64,000 nt of DNA, taken from contig NZ_CP062698.1 of NCBI RefSeq assembly GCF_018389385.1, forward strand, positions 186,001-250,000, given 5' to 3'. The translations under genes were made by a program, and so were the position numbers. Under the pieces are notes generated by a model, which made no database searches, was not told where the DNA came from, and was given only the letters and a program-made list of their open reading frames with translations. Shown here piece by piece: positions 17,652-25,992 of this stretch. Source of the stretch: Anthocerotibacter panamensis C109. Lineage in GTDB: Bacteria; Cyanobacteriota; Cyanobacteriia; Gloeobacterales; Anthocerotibacteraceae. The stretch's first letter is position 1; each line of letters starts with the position of its first letter.

Positions 17652-17686
17652 AAATACCCACCTCGATCAAATCGAGGTGGGTATTT
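17652..17686 (-). terminator. Strong hairpin terminator downstream of the P-domain PEP-CTERM gene
   Basis: A perfect 16-bp inverted repeat with a 3-nt loop: AAATACCCACCTCGAT at 17652-17667 pairs with 17671-17686. On the minus strand the stem ends in TATTTT, which suits Rho-independent termination of the gene at 17718-18347. It also lies upstream of the other PEP-CTERM gene and so separates the two transcripts. Confidence 0.75.
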
Positions 17687-17717
17687 CAAGATGTGCGGAT
17701 CAACCCGATGGTTATGA

Positions 17718-18347
17718 TCAGGCGCGTTTTTTTAACCGGGCAAAAGCTCCACAACCGGCCAAAAGACCGAGCAGCGTAGCGGGTTCCGGCACTGCGGTTG
17801 CGGCGGCTGGGTTGAGGGTGAGCGTAAAGGAGCCCAAGGTTCCGACATCAGCGGCGGCGTTGTCCGAGATCGTAAGCAAGTAGGTGCCTAACGAAGATTC
17901 ACCGATGAAGGCAGAGAGGAGTCCTGTTGGAGCGTACGACCCGGTAGGAACGACAAAGTTAGTACCGCCGCTGCGGACAGCTGTAAGAAAGCTAATGGGT
18001 GCACTGTCACTAAAGGTATAGGTGCCCCCAAGGTTACTGCTGTCGGGGTTGACCCCGTTGTTATTCGTGATTCGGTTGAACAAGTCAACCGAAGTCCCCG
18101 TCTCCACATGGGTCAAAGTAGCGATCAGATCCCCGACAAAAGTGTGTGAAAGATTGTTCAGCGCTATGGTCACACTGTCAATCGCAAAGCTATCGGTGAA
18201 CGTTACCGAAGAAGTAAGCGGGCTGGTTGGGGAGTTATCAGGGATGGAACCACCTGCTCCGGTCAAGGTCGCTGCTAGGACACTGGGGACAATGTTCAGC
18301 AACAGCGCTAGTGATAAAGCTGCTGTCAAAAACTTGGAATTTACCAT
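17718..18347 (-). CDS. PEP-CTERM protein with proprotein convertase P-domain
   Basis: A secreted 209-residue protein. A signal peptide (about 1-25, ending VLA-A) is followed by a beta-sandwich of the proprotein-convertase P/Homo B type, seen as SVTIALNNLSHTFVGDLIATL, GTYTF and GTYLLTISDNAAADVGTL. The same domain is often attached to secreted proteases and adhesins. The end is a PEP-CTERM signal: VPEPATLLGLLAG and a basic RLKKRA tail. There is no protease domain, so it is likely a surface binding protein anchored through the exosortase pathway. The ATG follows AAGGT. A terminator hairpin sits 32 bp beyond the stop codon. Confidence 0.9.
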   Translation of the reverse strand: MVNSKFLTAALSLALLLNIVPSVLAATLTGAGGSIPDNSPTSPLTSSVTFTDSFAIDSVTIALNNLSHTFVGDLIATLTHVETGTSVDLFNRITNNNGVNPDSSNLGGTYTFSDSAPISFLTAVRSGGTNFVVPTGSYAPTGLLSAFIGESSLGTYLLTISDNAAADVGTLGSFTLTLNPAAATAVPEPATLLGLLAGCGAFARLKKRA

Positions 18348-18499
18348 GGGTCTACCTTAGAGCGGTGAGGAGAATCAAAAACGCTCGTTCAAATATACTT
18401 CATTAACTTGGCAATAAAGTACTGTGGGTTTTACGGAGAGACGGCAGCCAGAGGGATTAGTTCTGGGTTTCCACGACTGTGGACAGGTAGCTGGGTCTT

Positions 18500-19156
18500 C
18501 TAGGTGGTCATCATTTTGCGGCGGATGGCCTCCATGCACAGAGAGACCCGGCTGTTGGTGGTCTCCTCTTCTAGCGGGACGCCCAGTTTTTCTTTGAGGC
18601 GCTGCACACAGTTTTGGACAGTTTTTTTGCTGGTATAAATGCGTTCGGCGACGGCTTGATCGGTCAGGCTCTCCTGACAGATGAGATGGAGGATGGTCCG
18701 CTCACGCTCGGTGAGCTTGATGAGAGAGCGCAGTTCTCTGGGGAGCTTGAGTTCACCGCTCAGAGCACTTTTAGCCCCTTCGACAAAGAGGCTGCGCCGC
18801 TCCATTTTGTTGACAGCGACAAAACCGCCTTCGTGTTTGCTCAGTTCTTCGGCCAAAGGCGAGAGCAGTAGCGGTTCGCTGGAGTAGACCAGAATATTGA
18901 GGTCTGGGTGATTTTTAAAGATAAAGCGCAGTAGGTCGAGCCCCGGTTGGGCGGACTGTTCGCCATTGGTCTGGCCGTAAAGCAGGTCGGCTACAAGCAG
19001 GTCAGGCTGAGCAGAACTCAGACGGTGTTGGGCTTTTTGGGGCTCGCAAATCGTCTCGCAGCGGGCCTGCTCATCGACTTTAAGGAGCCAATCACAGTTG
19101 TTTTTAGCCATCTCGGGGTGGTCTTCGACGACCCAAAATATCGGCGGTGTGCTCAC
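18500..19156 (-). CDS. LuxR-type response regulator
   Basis: A 218-residue regulator. The receiver-like domain has E11-D12 and a probable phospho-acceptor D57 (LLVADLLYG), with a longer acidic loop after it (QTNGEQSAQPG) than usual and a Lys near 117. A LuxR-type helix-turn-helix follows at about 148-212 (LTERERTILHLICQ, then SKKTVQNCVQRLKEKL). The start is GTG, supported by GGAGG 6 bp upstream. The loop insertion makes the receiver unusual, but key residues are there. It lies in a minus-strand row behind coaE and rlpA, upstream of the two PEP-CTERM genes, which could be targets. No kinase is adjacent. Confidence 0.85.
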   Translation of the reverse strand: MSTPPIFWVVEDHPEMAKNNCDWLLKVDEQARCETICEPQKAQHRLSSAQPDLLVADLLYGQTNGEQSAQPGLDLLRFIFKNHPDLNILVYSSEPLLLSPLAEELSKHEGGFVAVNKMERRSLFVEGAKSALSGELKLPRELRSLIKLTERERTILHLICQESLTDQAVAERIYTSKKTVQNCVQRLKEKLGVPLEEETTNSRVSLCMEAIRRKMMTT

Positions 19157-19250
19157 GGACGCCCTCCAGATTTGTTCTTATTCCTCCAGTGTAAAACTAG
19201 CCTTGAAACCCCCGCTACGTTTGAGCGTAACGGGCGTGCTGACACCGCAG

Positions 19251-19829
19251 CTATACCCCAAGGTAATGGGCGACCTGAGCCTGAAGCTGTACAAAATCCC
19301 CCTGATTGTCCAGGACCACATCCGCCCGCTTGACCTTCTCTAAGAGCGGCCATTGGCTAGCCAGACGTTGCTCTACCGCTTCAGGCGTCAGGGGGTCACG
19401 GCTGAGGATGCGAGCCCGTTGCTGTTCAGGTGTACAAAAAACAACCCAGACCTCAGTGACCAATCCCGTCATCCCGGCCTCAAACAGCAAAGGCACCACT
19501 AGGGCAACCGTTGGTCTCGAAACGGCAGCCAGCCACGCCCTCGCCTCAGCTTCCACCTGCGGGTGAATCAGCGCTTCAAGCCAGTGGCGCATGTTCGGGT
19601 CCGCAAAAATAGAGGCACCCAACTGCGCCCGATTAAGTTCCCCGTCCTCCAGGAGGATAGACGGACCAAAGCGCTCGACTATCGCCCGGTACGCGGGCGT
19701 TGCGGGTGCGACCGCCCGACGAGCAGCCCGGTCGGCATCCCAGACTGGGATCTGCTGCTGTTGGAGGAACTTTTCGACCGTGGATTTCCCGGTGCCCAGC
19801 CCTCCGGTGATTCCAATGATCCGTGTCAT
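19251..19829 (-). CDS. coaE: Dephospho-CoA kinase
   Basis: This 192-residue cytosolic kinase catalyses the last step of coenzyme A synthesis, phosphorylating the 3'-hydroxyl of dephospho-CoA with ATP. The P-loop GGLGTGKST lies at about 9-17, the DADRAARRAV segment at about 32-41 and the LID-region RILSRDPLTPEAVEQRLASQ follows at about 142-161. The length is normal. The gene begins 9 bp after the stop of rlpA, so the two are probably co-transcribed, with the response regulator 94 bp further on. There is nothing unusual in it. Confidence 0.94.
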   Translation of the reverse strand: MTRIIGITGGLGTGKSTVEKFLQQQQIPVWDADRAARRAVAPATPAYRAIVERFGPSILLEDGELNRAQLGASIFADPNMRHWLEALIHPQVEAEARAWLAAVSRPTVALVVPLLFEAGMTGLVTEVWVVFCTPEQQRARILSRDPLTPEAVEQRLASQWPLLEKVKRADVVLDNQGDFVQLQAQVAHYLGV

Positions 19830-19838
19830 AGAGCGATC

Positions 19839-20750
19839 TTAGGGGTTGAGGCGCAACACATCAATCTGGACTCTTGCTACCCCCGCCTGGATCATTCCTA
19901 GCGCAGTCGCAGCAGCCCGAGAGACATCCAGGACCCGATTACCCACAAAAGGCCCCCGGTCTGTCACTCTAACGATGACTTTACGGCCATTTTGGAGGTT
20001 GGTGACCAGGACCTGTGTGCCAAAAGGCAGGGAACGGTGGGCTGCAGTCATTTCATTGGCCTGAAAAAAACTGCCACTGGCACTGCGCTTGCCGTGGAAG
20101 GCCCCACCATACCAGGAAGCCTGCCCTTGGAAGGTGCGGCTGATGAACGCTTGAATACGCTGGGTGATTTGCTCTAAGGGGGAGGACGGTACTTTGGTCG
20201 CAGCTGCTTCAGCCGTCAGGACCGCGCTCAGCCGCGCTTCAGGGAGCTGGAAGGCCGTAGTGATCTGTTGCGCGAGGTTGAGGGCCAGTTGTTGACCAGT
20301 GCTACCATCAGGAGCCTGGACTTGGGCGGGCAGCTGGAACAGTAGGCGGTCTTCGGCAGTCCGAACTTGATAGACTCCAGCCGCTTTGGTGACGACCAGA
20401 GGCTGGGTGGGATGGTCGGATTGGAGCTGATTGAGGGCGGCGACGGTCTGTTCAGCGAGGATGAGGGCCGTGGAACTAGCGTCCTCTTGGGCGAGCAGGT
20501 GCTCTTCGTCTCGAATCATAAGTAAGGGGGAGCCCTTAAAAGCAACCAATACTTGTTGGTTATCGCGGTCTACGGTAAAGCTGGCTATAGGGGCTTCGAG
20601 CAGCTTAAGGGTGACGGCTTCGCTATTGGCTACAGATACTTTCAGAGGAGGGAGTGCTGGGGCTGTCTGGGCCATACTCGGAGTACTCAGAGCCAAAATC
20701 AAACCTGCTCCTAGAAAAAACTTTGCCAGGGTAGGGTTGCCAACGGGCAT
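19839..20750 (-). CDS. rlpA: RlpA-like septal ring lytic protein
   Basis: A 303-residue secreted protein with a signal peptide (about 1-27, ending SMA-Q). The C-terminal double-psi beta-barrel (about 208-300) has QASWYGGAFHGKRSASG and RVTDRGPFVGNRVLDVS, as in RlpA lytic transglycosylases, which cleave naked glycan strands during cell separation. The catalytic Asp in RVTDRGPF is present. The roughly 180-residue N-terminal region is a less familiar domain. It lacks a lipobox cysteine, so it is periplasmic rather than lipid-anchored. A near-ideal AAGGAGGA lies upstream. It leads the minus-strand set with coaE and is divergent from purM. Confidence 0.9.
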   Translation of the reverse strand: MPVGNPTLAKFFLGAGLILALSTPSMAQTAPALPPLKVSVANSEAVTLKLLEAPIASFTVDRDNQQVLVAFKGSPLLMIRDEEHLLAQEDASSTALILAEQTVAALNQLQSDHPTQPLVVTKAAGVYQVRTAEDRLLFQLPAQVQAPDGSTGQQLALNLAQQITTAFQLPEARLSAVLTAEAAATKVPSSPLEQITQRIQAFISRTFQGQASWYGGAFHGKRSASGSFFQANEMTAAHRSLPFGTQVLVTNLQNGRKVIVRVTDRGPFVGNRVLDVSRAAATALGMIQAGVARVQIDVLRLNP

Positions 20751-20948
20751 GAGCGGTCCTCCTTTTTACTTTGGCCACAAAATGTACCATGCCCCTAGCA
20801 CCCTGAGCGCTCAAACCTAGTCATAATCATGCTTTTTACCCCTTGACAAGATTTTGGAAATAAGTATTTGGGTGTCTTTATACCACTTCGCTGGTGCGGT
20901 GCGCCTAGGGCAAGAAAGGGACTAGTGGTACCCTGAGAAAACTGAGAT

Positions 20949-21986
20949 ATGCGCACGATGGACTATCAGCAGGCAGGGGTGAATCTAGAGGGAGCGCGGA
21001 CTTTTGTCGAGCGCATCCGTCGCCATACTCAGGCGACCTACCGCGCTGGGGTAATGGGAGGAATTGGGCAATTTGGAGGACTGTTTGCCCTGCCGGGGGG
21101 CTACCGCGAACCGGTCTTGGTCTCGGGGGCTGATGGCGTGGGCACAAAACTAAAACTGGCCTTTGCCCTGGACCGCCATGACACGGTCGGCATCGACTGC
21201 GTAGCCATGAATGTCAACGATGTGCTCTGTCAGGGGGCGGAACCGCTCTTTTTCTTGGATTACATCGCTACCGGACAGCTCGCGGTGGACGCGATGGAGC
21301 AGGTGGTAGCAGGAATAGCAATAGGCTGTCAGCAGGCGGGCTGTGCGCTCCTCGGGGGGGAGACCGCAGAGATGCCGGGGTTTTATCCTGAGGGGGAGTA
21401 TGACCTGGCGGGCTTCTGCGTGGGCATTGTCGAGCGCGAACAGATCCTGGATGGGCGTCGGGTCGCCCCTGGGCATCAGCTCATTGCCCTGGGAAGTTCC
21501 GGGCTACACAGCAATGGCTTCAGTCTGGTCCGCAAGATTCTCGAGACGCAACAGATCGCCCTCAGCGACGTTCCGCCTGCTTTAGGCGCGACAGTCGGGG
21601 AAGTTTTGCTCACTCCGACGCGTATTTACGTGCAGCCTATCCTGGCGGCCTTGCGGGCGGGTCTACCCCTGGATGGTCTGGCGCATATCACCGGCGGGGG
21701 GTTGCTGGAGAATTTGCCTCGGGCCTTTGGAGCAGGGTTGAGCGCCCATATTGAGCGCGGCAGTTGGACCGCTCCTGCGGTCTTTGGCTGGCTACAGCAA
21801 GTCGGGGGTCTGACTCAGGCAGTTCTGGACGAGACTTTTAATCAGGGAATAGGGATGGTAGCTTTGGTCCCCCTCCAGGCGTCTGCGGCGTGGCTGGAAT
21901 TTTTGGCAGAGCAGAACATCCCCGCCTGGGTCATTGGGGAGGTCCGCTCGGGCACGGAGCGTTTAGTGTTTCATGAGCACGGGTAG
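20949..21986 (+). CDS. purM: Phosphoribosylformylglycinamidine cyclo-ligase (AIR synthetase)
   Basis: A 345-residue purine-pathway enzyme that closes FGAM to AIR with ATP. Family marks are the DYQQAGVNLEGA start, SGADGVGTKLKLAF, NDVLCQGAEPLFFLDYIA, LLGGETAEMPGFY and the GSSGLHSNGFSLVRK block. The length is that of the family. ATG 20949 adds three residues before MDYQQAG at 20958; either may be used, because neither has a clear ribosome-binding site. It is transcribed away from rlpA. The next gene (an initiating sugar-phosphate transferase) starts 36 bp downstream, so the two may be co-transcribed. Confidence 0.95.
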   Translation: MRTMDYQQAGVNLEGARTFVERIRRHTQATYRAGVMGGIGQFGGLFALPGGYREPVLVSGADGVGTKLKLAFALDRHDTVGIDCVAMNVNDVLCQGAEPLFFLDYIATGQLAVDAMEQVVAGIAIGCQQAGCALLGGETAEMPGFYPEGEYDLAGFCVGIVEREQILDGRRVAPGHQLIALGSSGLHSNGFSLVRKILETQQIALSDVPPALGATVGEVLLTPTRIYVQPILAALRAGLPLDGLAHITGGGLLENLPRAFGAGLSAHIERGSWTAPAVFGWLQQVGGLTQAVLDETFNQGIGMVALVPLQASAAWLEFLAEQNIPAWVIGEVRSGTERLVFHEHG

Positions 21987-22022
21987 CGTGCAGTAGGTTT
22001 ACCCAGGTCTTGCTCTGTATAG

Positions 22023-23462
22023 ATGCGCTCAGGGCTCTGGTACAGTAAGGCAATGGCCGGATTTCTCCCGCATCTGAGACGCCGTTGGTACGCCCTGGTC
22101 CTGCTGCCCTTGACCCTGGCGAGCGATGCCCTGTCGGTCTTGGGAGCCTATCTGATTTCGTACCGGCTGCGGGCCTTAGCCCCAAATACCCTGCCTGATC
22201 TGGAAGTCTATTTCACGCTTGGGGCTGCCAATGCCCTGAGTCTGGTCGGGGTGGCCTGGGTTTTGGGCCTCTATCGACCCAGCAAACGCCAATCCCGCTT
22301 CGACGAGAATGTCACAGTCCTGGTGGCTCTAGGGCTGGCAGTGGCTCTGGTGTTGGTGGGGGCTTTTTTCATCCGCTCGGTGTCCCTGTCGCGCTTGGTC
22401 ATTGCCTATACCTTGCCCCTGGCGGGCGTTTTTTGTGTCAGCGGGCGTCTGTTGCTGCGGATGGTGGATGATTGGGCACGCTCCAATGGGCTGGGGATGC
22501 GCCGGGTACTGATTTTGGGGGCGGGCAGTCAAGCGTGCGAAGTGGGGGAGCGCCTTGCTGCCAATCCAAATCTGGGCTTCCTGCTGGCGGGTTATCTGCA
22601 AGCGCCCGATGAAACTCCCGTCGCGGGACTTACCCTGTTGGGGGCTGTGAACGACTTGGCCCTGGTCCTAGCGACTAGGACGGTGGACGAAGTTTGGTTT
22701 GCGCTAGGAGAACTACCTCGGGCACGGCTGGCAGAATTGATTGCTGTCCTGCATGGGTACCCCCTGGTCCAAATGCGCCTCGTTCCAGGAGTCGTAGAAC
22801 TGTTGACGACCCATTTGGTCGTGGATTCTTTGGGGGGTATTCCCCTGTTGACCCTGCGCGAGACCCCCTTGCGCCGTTGGTCCAACCGCTTCCTAAAGCG
22901 CACCCTCGATATCCTCCTTGCACTGCTGGGTCTTGTGCTGCTCGGCCCTTTTTTGGTCGTTATCGCTCTGCTGGTCAAACGGAGTAGTCCGGGGCCGATT
23001 TTTTATCGCCAGGAACGGCTCAGCCGCGACGGGGAGAGCTTTTTTATCTACAAATTCCGCACCATGCGTATGGATGCTGAACAAGCAGGCCCTGGTTGGA
23101 CCGTCCCCGATGACCAACGAGTGACGGCAGGGGGACGTTTCTTGCGCCAGACTAGCTTGGATGAACTCCCCCAACTCCTCAATGTCCTGCTTGGGGATAT
23201 GAGCTTGGTCGGGCCTCGTCCTGAGCGCCCCTACTATGTGGCGCAGTTTCAGCGTGAAGTCCCCAAATATTTGGACCGCCATCTGGTCAAGACCGGGATA
23301 ACCGGCTGGGCACAGATCCACGGCCTGCGCGGAGACACCTCGATTCCCGAGCGCATCCGCTATGACCTGTACTACATCGAGAACTGGTCTTTGCTCCTGG
23401 ACTTGAGAATTGTGCTTGTGACGTGCTGGCAGTTGTTTCGGGGCCAGTACAACGCCTACTAG
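22023..23462 (+). CDS. Polyprenyl glycosylphosphotransferase (WbaP/WcaJ type)
   Basis: A 479-residue membrane enzyme that transfers a sugar-phosphate to undecaprenyl phosphate, the first step of exopolysaccharide repeat-unit assembly. It has four or five N-terminal helices (to about 130), a Rossmann-like middle region (about 145-260, [17 protein letters not shown]) and the C-terminal bacterial sugar transferase domain with [42 protein letters not shown] and TGWAQI. All signatures are present. ATG 22053 (MAGFLPHL) is an alternative start. It is about 8 kb from the main polysaccharide locus, beside purM, so it may start that glycan or another one. Confidence 0.92.
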   Translation: MRSGLWYSKAMAGFLPHLRRRWYALVLLPLTLASDALSVLGAYLISYRLRALAPNTLPDLEVYFTLGAANALSLVGVAWVLGLYRPSKRQSRFDENVTVLVALGLAVALVLVGAFFIRSVSLSRLVIAYTLPLAGVFCVSGRLLLRMVDDWARSNGLGMRRVLILGAGSQACEVGERLAANPNLGFLLAGYLQAPDETPVAGLTLLGAVNDLALVLATRTVDEVWFALGELPRARLAELIAVLHGYPLVQMRLVPGVVELLTTHLVVDSLGGIPLLTLRETPLRRWSNRFLKRTLDILLALLGLVLLGPFLVVIALLVKRSSPGPIFYRQERLSRDGESFFIYKFRTMRMDAEQAGPGWTVPDDQRVTAGGRFLRQTSLDELPQLLNVLLGDMSLVGPRPERPYYVAQFQREVPKYLDRHLVKTGITGWAQIHGLRGDTSIPERIRYDLYYIENWSLLLDLRIVLVTCWQLFRGQYNAY

Positions 23463-23464
23463 CG

Positions 23465-23839
23465 TCAGGGAGCGGGCCTGCGTGGTTTGGGCAAGGGCGG
23501 GCGTTCCTCCATGGGCCGGGGCCGGGGTTGGGGCCGAGGCCGTTCCCCTCCACGATCAAGGGGCGGTCGGGTTTCCATGGGAGCGGCAGTGCGGGGCCGG
23601 GGCTTACTGGGTCCTTGGAGTCCCTCGGGGCGGCCAGCTAACCTCTGAGCAATTTCGGTTTCCGAGGCACCCTTAAGGTCCATCCAGAGCTGGTTCATAT
23701 CCTCAAATTCATTGAAGAAATAATGCAGCGCCTTCTCCCGCAAGCCCTGTACTACGATGGCATAGTACTGGTCCACGCGGTACCCCTGGAGGGTGAACGG
23801 CCCGACGGAGATCTGGCAAAGTAACAAGGAGTCCTGCAT
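23465..23839 (-). CDS. Hypothetical protein with Pro/Arg-rich tail
   Basis: I do not recognise this 124-residue protein. The first 70 residues are mixed alpha/beta-looking (QGYRVDQYYAIVVQGLREKA, then FNEFEDMNQLWMDLKGASE). The last 50 are a disordered Pro/Arg/Glu-rich tail with repeated RPRP and PRPRPMEERPP elements. No signal peptide is seen. Its stop codon lies 2 bp from that of the sugar-phosphate transferase, in convergent orientation. The tail may bind RNA, nucleic acid or partner proteins, but that is a guess from composition. Codon use in the head looks like real coding. Confidence 0.6.
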   Translation of the reverse strand: MQDSLLLCQISVGPFTLQGYRVDQYYAIVVQGLREKALHYFFNEFEDMNQLWMDLKGASETEIAQRLAGRPEGLQGPSKPRPRTAAPMETRPPLDRGGERPRPQPRPRPMEERPPLPKPRRPAP

Positions 23840-24101
23840 AGCGTAATCGGGATGGGCCTGCTTGAAGTATCCAATACCGTTCTATCTTTGCACATAAACC
23901 TGAACCGGCTCAACTTCCAAAAGGTAGACTAGGATTCTCTCAATCTGTGTTTATCTCAGAAACCCATGTGCTTATCTCCGTCTTTAGAGCAAGAATATCC
24001 GTCCTTTACAGTAGGTCCAAACTTCTATAGGAAAATACGTCTATTGCGTTAATAATAAAAAATGTCTGTGTTGAGCCGACTGCATTCGGAAACTCAAGCC
24101 C

Positions 24102-24380
24102 ATGTCTGATGAGTACCTGCCACCTAACCATACTATCCGCTGCCAGGTTGTGCAGTGTAAAGCATTCTATGGATTGGGGGAGATGGATACCGAAACTATT
24201 TACCATACCCCCTATGGATTTTTCTTTCGGCGCGATATTTATCTCGATATTGCCAGTCTGATCGATGCGCTCTTCACCGGTGGAGCGACCAGGATTTTGA
24301 TTGTTTGGGACGACGGACAGGAACATTTGCTCCCCCGGACACTGGCAATGGCAGGAGGCCAACCGCCACGCCACCTCTAA
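24102..24380 (+). CDS. Small hypothetical protein (92 aa)
   Basis: A short protein of unknown function, plausible as coding because of its globular-looking sequence (RCQVVQCKAFYGLGEMD, then TPYGFFFRRDIYLDIASLID, then TRILIVWDDGQEHLLP). It has two cysteines near 14-19 and no signal peptide. The ATG at 24102 has a weak ribosome-binding site. It ends in a 4-bp convergent overlap with trmL. I cannot name a family. The 262 bp upstream contain no other feature that I can support. Confidence 0.55.
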   Translation: MSDEYLPPNHTIRCQVVQCKAFYGLGEMDTETIYHTPYGFFFRRDIYLDIASLIDALFTGGATRILIVWDDGQEHLLPRTLAMAGGQPPRHL

Positions 24381-24832
24381 GTCAGCGTCAACCCGTCACG
24401 GTTTTGGCGGAGGGCTTCGTAGAGTACAATGCCCACGCTTACCGCCAAATTGAGCGAACGCACCGGTGAGCCCATAGGAATGGTGAGACTCGGATGGCCC
24501 GCTAAGATTTCTGGAGGGAGTCCCCGGCTCTCACAGCCAAATACCAAGCCATCCCCGGGGGCAAAAGCAAAGTCCCAAAAGGGGGTCTGTCCCCGTACAC
24601 TCAAAGCCAGGAGCCGCCCCGGAGGACGGGCTTTCATGAAATGCGCCCAGGTGGTGTGGCGCGTGAGTTGGACTTCAGGCCAGTAGTCCAGACCCGCTCG
24701 CTTGAGTTTGCGGTCCTCCAACTGAAAGCCCAAAGGTTCGATCAAATGGAGCGGACAGCCCACCGCCGCGCAGGTGCGAGCGATGTTCCCTGTATTGGGA
24801 GCGATCTCTGGCTGGTAGAGCACGATGTACAT
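24377..24832 (-). CDS. trmL: tRNA (cytidine/uridine-34 2'-O)-methyltransferase
   Basis: A 151-residue SPOUT-fold RNA methyltransferase that 2'-O-methylates the wobble base of certain leucine tRNAs using S-adenosylmethionine. Diagnostic blocks are YQPEIAPNTGNIARTC at 6-21, then LVFGCESRGLP and IPMGSPVRSLNLAVSVGIVLYEALRQ, which form the knotted SAM site. The length equals E. coli TrmL. It overlaps the preceding plus-strand hypothetical by 4 bp and diverges from gap2. No odd features. Confidence 0.95.
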   Translation of the reverse strand: MYIVLYQPEIAPNTGNIARTCAAVGCPLHLIEPLGFQLEDRKLKRAGLDYWPEVQLTRHTTWAHFMKARPPGRLLALSVRGQTPFWDFAFAPGDGLVFGCESRGLPPEILAGHPSLTIPMGSPVRSLNLAVSVGIVLYEALRQNRDGLTLT

Positions 24833-24863
24833 TTGGTGATTCTGGCTACTGTTTAGAATTCTT

Positions 24864-24880
24864 ATACCGTCCTACGGTAT
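24864..24880. promoter_or_regulatory. Perfect palindrome upstream of gap2
   Basis: ATACCGT-CCT-ACGGTAT is an exact 7-bp inverted repeat with a 3-bp centre, in the 79-bp divergent region between trmL and gap2 and 32 bp before the gap2 start codon. It could be an operator, a leader hairpin or chance. Symmetry and position are all that supports it. Confidence 0.4.
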
Positions 24881-24911
24881 CATGAGGGGCAAAACCTCAT
24901 TGGGCAAGAGC

Positions 24912-25931
24912 ATGGCAATTAGAGTTGCAATCAATGGCTTTGGACGGATTGGGAGGAATTTCTTGCGCTGCTGGCTGGGTCGTTCGCACTCGAACCTGGA
25001 AGTAGTAGCTATCAACGACACTTCGGACCCGAAAACCAATGCTCACTTGCTCAAGTACGACTCTATGCTCGGAACGTCGGATGCTGAAATCAGCTTTGAC
25101 CAAAACTCTATAATCGCCAACGGTCATATTCTTAAATGCTTCTCAGACCGCGATCCGCTCAAATTGCCTTGGAAAGACCTGAATATCGACCTGATTATCG
25201 AAGCTACGGGCGTCTTCATCAGTACGGAAGGGGCTGGTAAGCATATCCAATCGGGGGCAAAGAAAGTCCTCATTACCGCTCCAGGCAAGGGCTCCGGGAT
25301 CGGGACTTACGTGATGGGCGTCAATGACCAAGAGTACACTCATGAACAATACGACGTTATCTCCAACGCCTCTTGCACCACCAACTGTCTAGCTCCTGTC
25401 GCTAAAGTACTCCATGAGCAGTTCGGGATCGTGCGCGGCACGATGACCACAATCCACTCCTACACCGGGGACCAGCGTCTCCTCGACGCGAGCCACCGCG
25501 ACCTCAGACGGTCACGGGCTGCCGCTTTGAGCATTGTGCCCACTTCTACCGGGGCTGCCAAAGCCGTGAGTCTGGTCCTGCCCGACCTCAAAGGCAAACT
25601 GGATGGCCTTGCCTTCCGGGTCCCCACACCAAATGTGTCTGTGGTGGATTTGGTCGTCGAAGTGCAGCAGCCCACCAGTGTTTCGGTGGTCAACCAGACC
25701 CTCCACGATGCTGCTGCTGGTTACCTCAAGGGGATCTTGGAGGTCTCGGACCTGCCTTTAGTCTCGATTGATTACCGCGCCTGCGCCTCTTCCTCCATTG
25801 TGGATGCGGAATTGACCATGGTCATGCAAAACAATCTGGTCAAGGTTGTCGCTTGGTACGACAACGAGTGGGGCTATTCCCAGCGGGTCGTGGACCTCGC
25901 AGAACTCGTCGCTAACAAGTGGCCTAAGTAG
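24912..25931 (+). CDS. gap2: Glyceraldehyde-3-phosphate dehydrogenase, cyanobacterial Gap2 type
   Basis: A 339-residue enzyme that interconverts 1,3-bisphosphoglycerate and glyceraldehyde-3-phosphate. In cyanobacteria the Gap2 isoform can use NADPH and serves the Calvin cycle. The NAD(P) loop [10 protein letters not shown], the [18 protein letters not shown] segment typical of Gap2/chloroplast GapA, the catalytic Cys in [13 protein letters not shown] and the C-terminal [20 protein letters not shown] are all visible. I chose ATG 24912 ([11 protein letters not shown]), because the ten residues from 24882 are not family-like. A strong terminator follows 20 bp after the stop codon. The C-terminal GapB-type regulatory extension is absent, as usual in cyanobacteria. 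Confidence 0.95.
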   Translation: MAIRVAINGFGRIGRNFLRCWLGRSHSNLEVVAINDTSDPKTNAHLLKYDSMLGTSDAEISFDQNSIIANGHILKCFSDRDPLKLPWKDLNIDLIIEATGVFISTEGAGKHIQSGAKKVLITAPGKGSGIGTYVMGVNDQEYTHEQYDVISNASCTTNCLAPVAKVLHEQFGIVRGTMTTIHSYTGDQRLLDASHRDLRRSRAAALSIVPTSTGAAKAVSLVLPDLKGKLDGLAFRVPTPNVSVVDLVVEVQQPTSVSVVNQTLHDAAAGYLKGILEVSDLPLVSIDYRACASSSIVDAELTMVMQNNLVKVVAWYDNEWGYSQRVVDLAELVANKWPK

Positions 25932-25950
25932 GCTTCACTTTAACGCAGAA

Positions 25951-25982
25951 AAACAACCTGCCCTAAGGCAGGTTGTTTTGTT
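25951..25982 (+). terminator. Rho-independent terminator of gap2
   Basis: AAACAACCTGCC (25951-25962) pairs with GGCAGGTTGTTT around a CTAA loop, followed by TG and more T. The stem is near perfect. The A-run on the left side lets it also stop minus-strand transcription of the kelch gene, whose stop codon lies 11 bp away. Confidence 0.9.
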
Positions 25983-25992
25983 TGGGGAGGGG

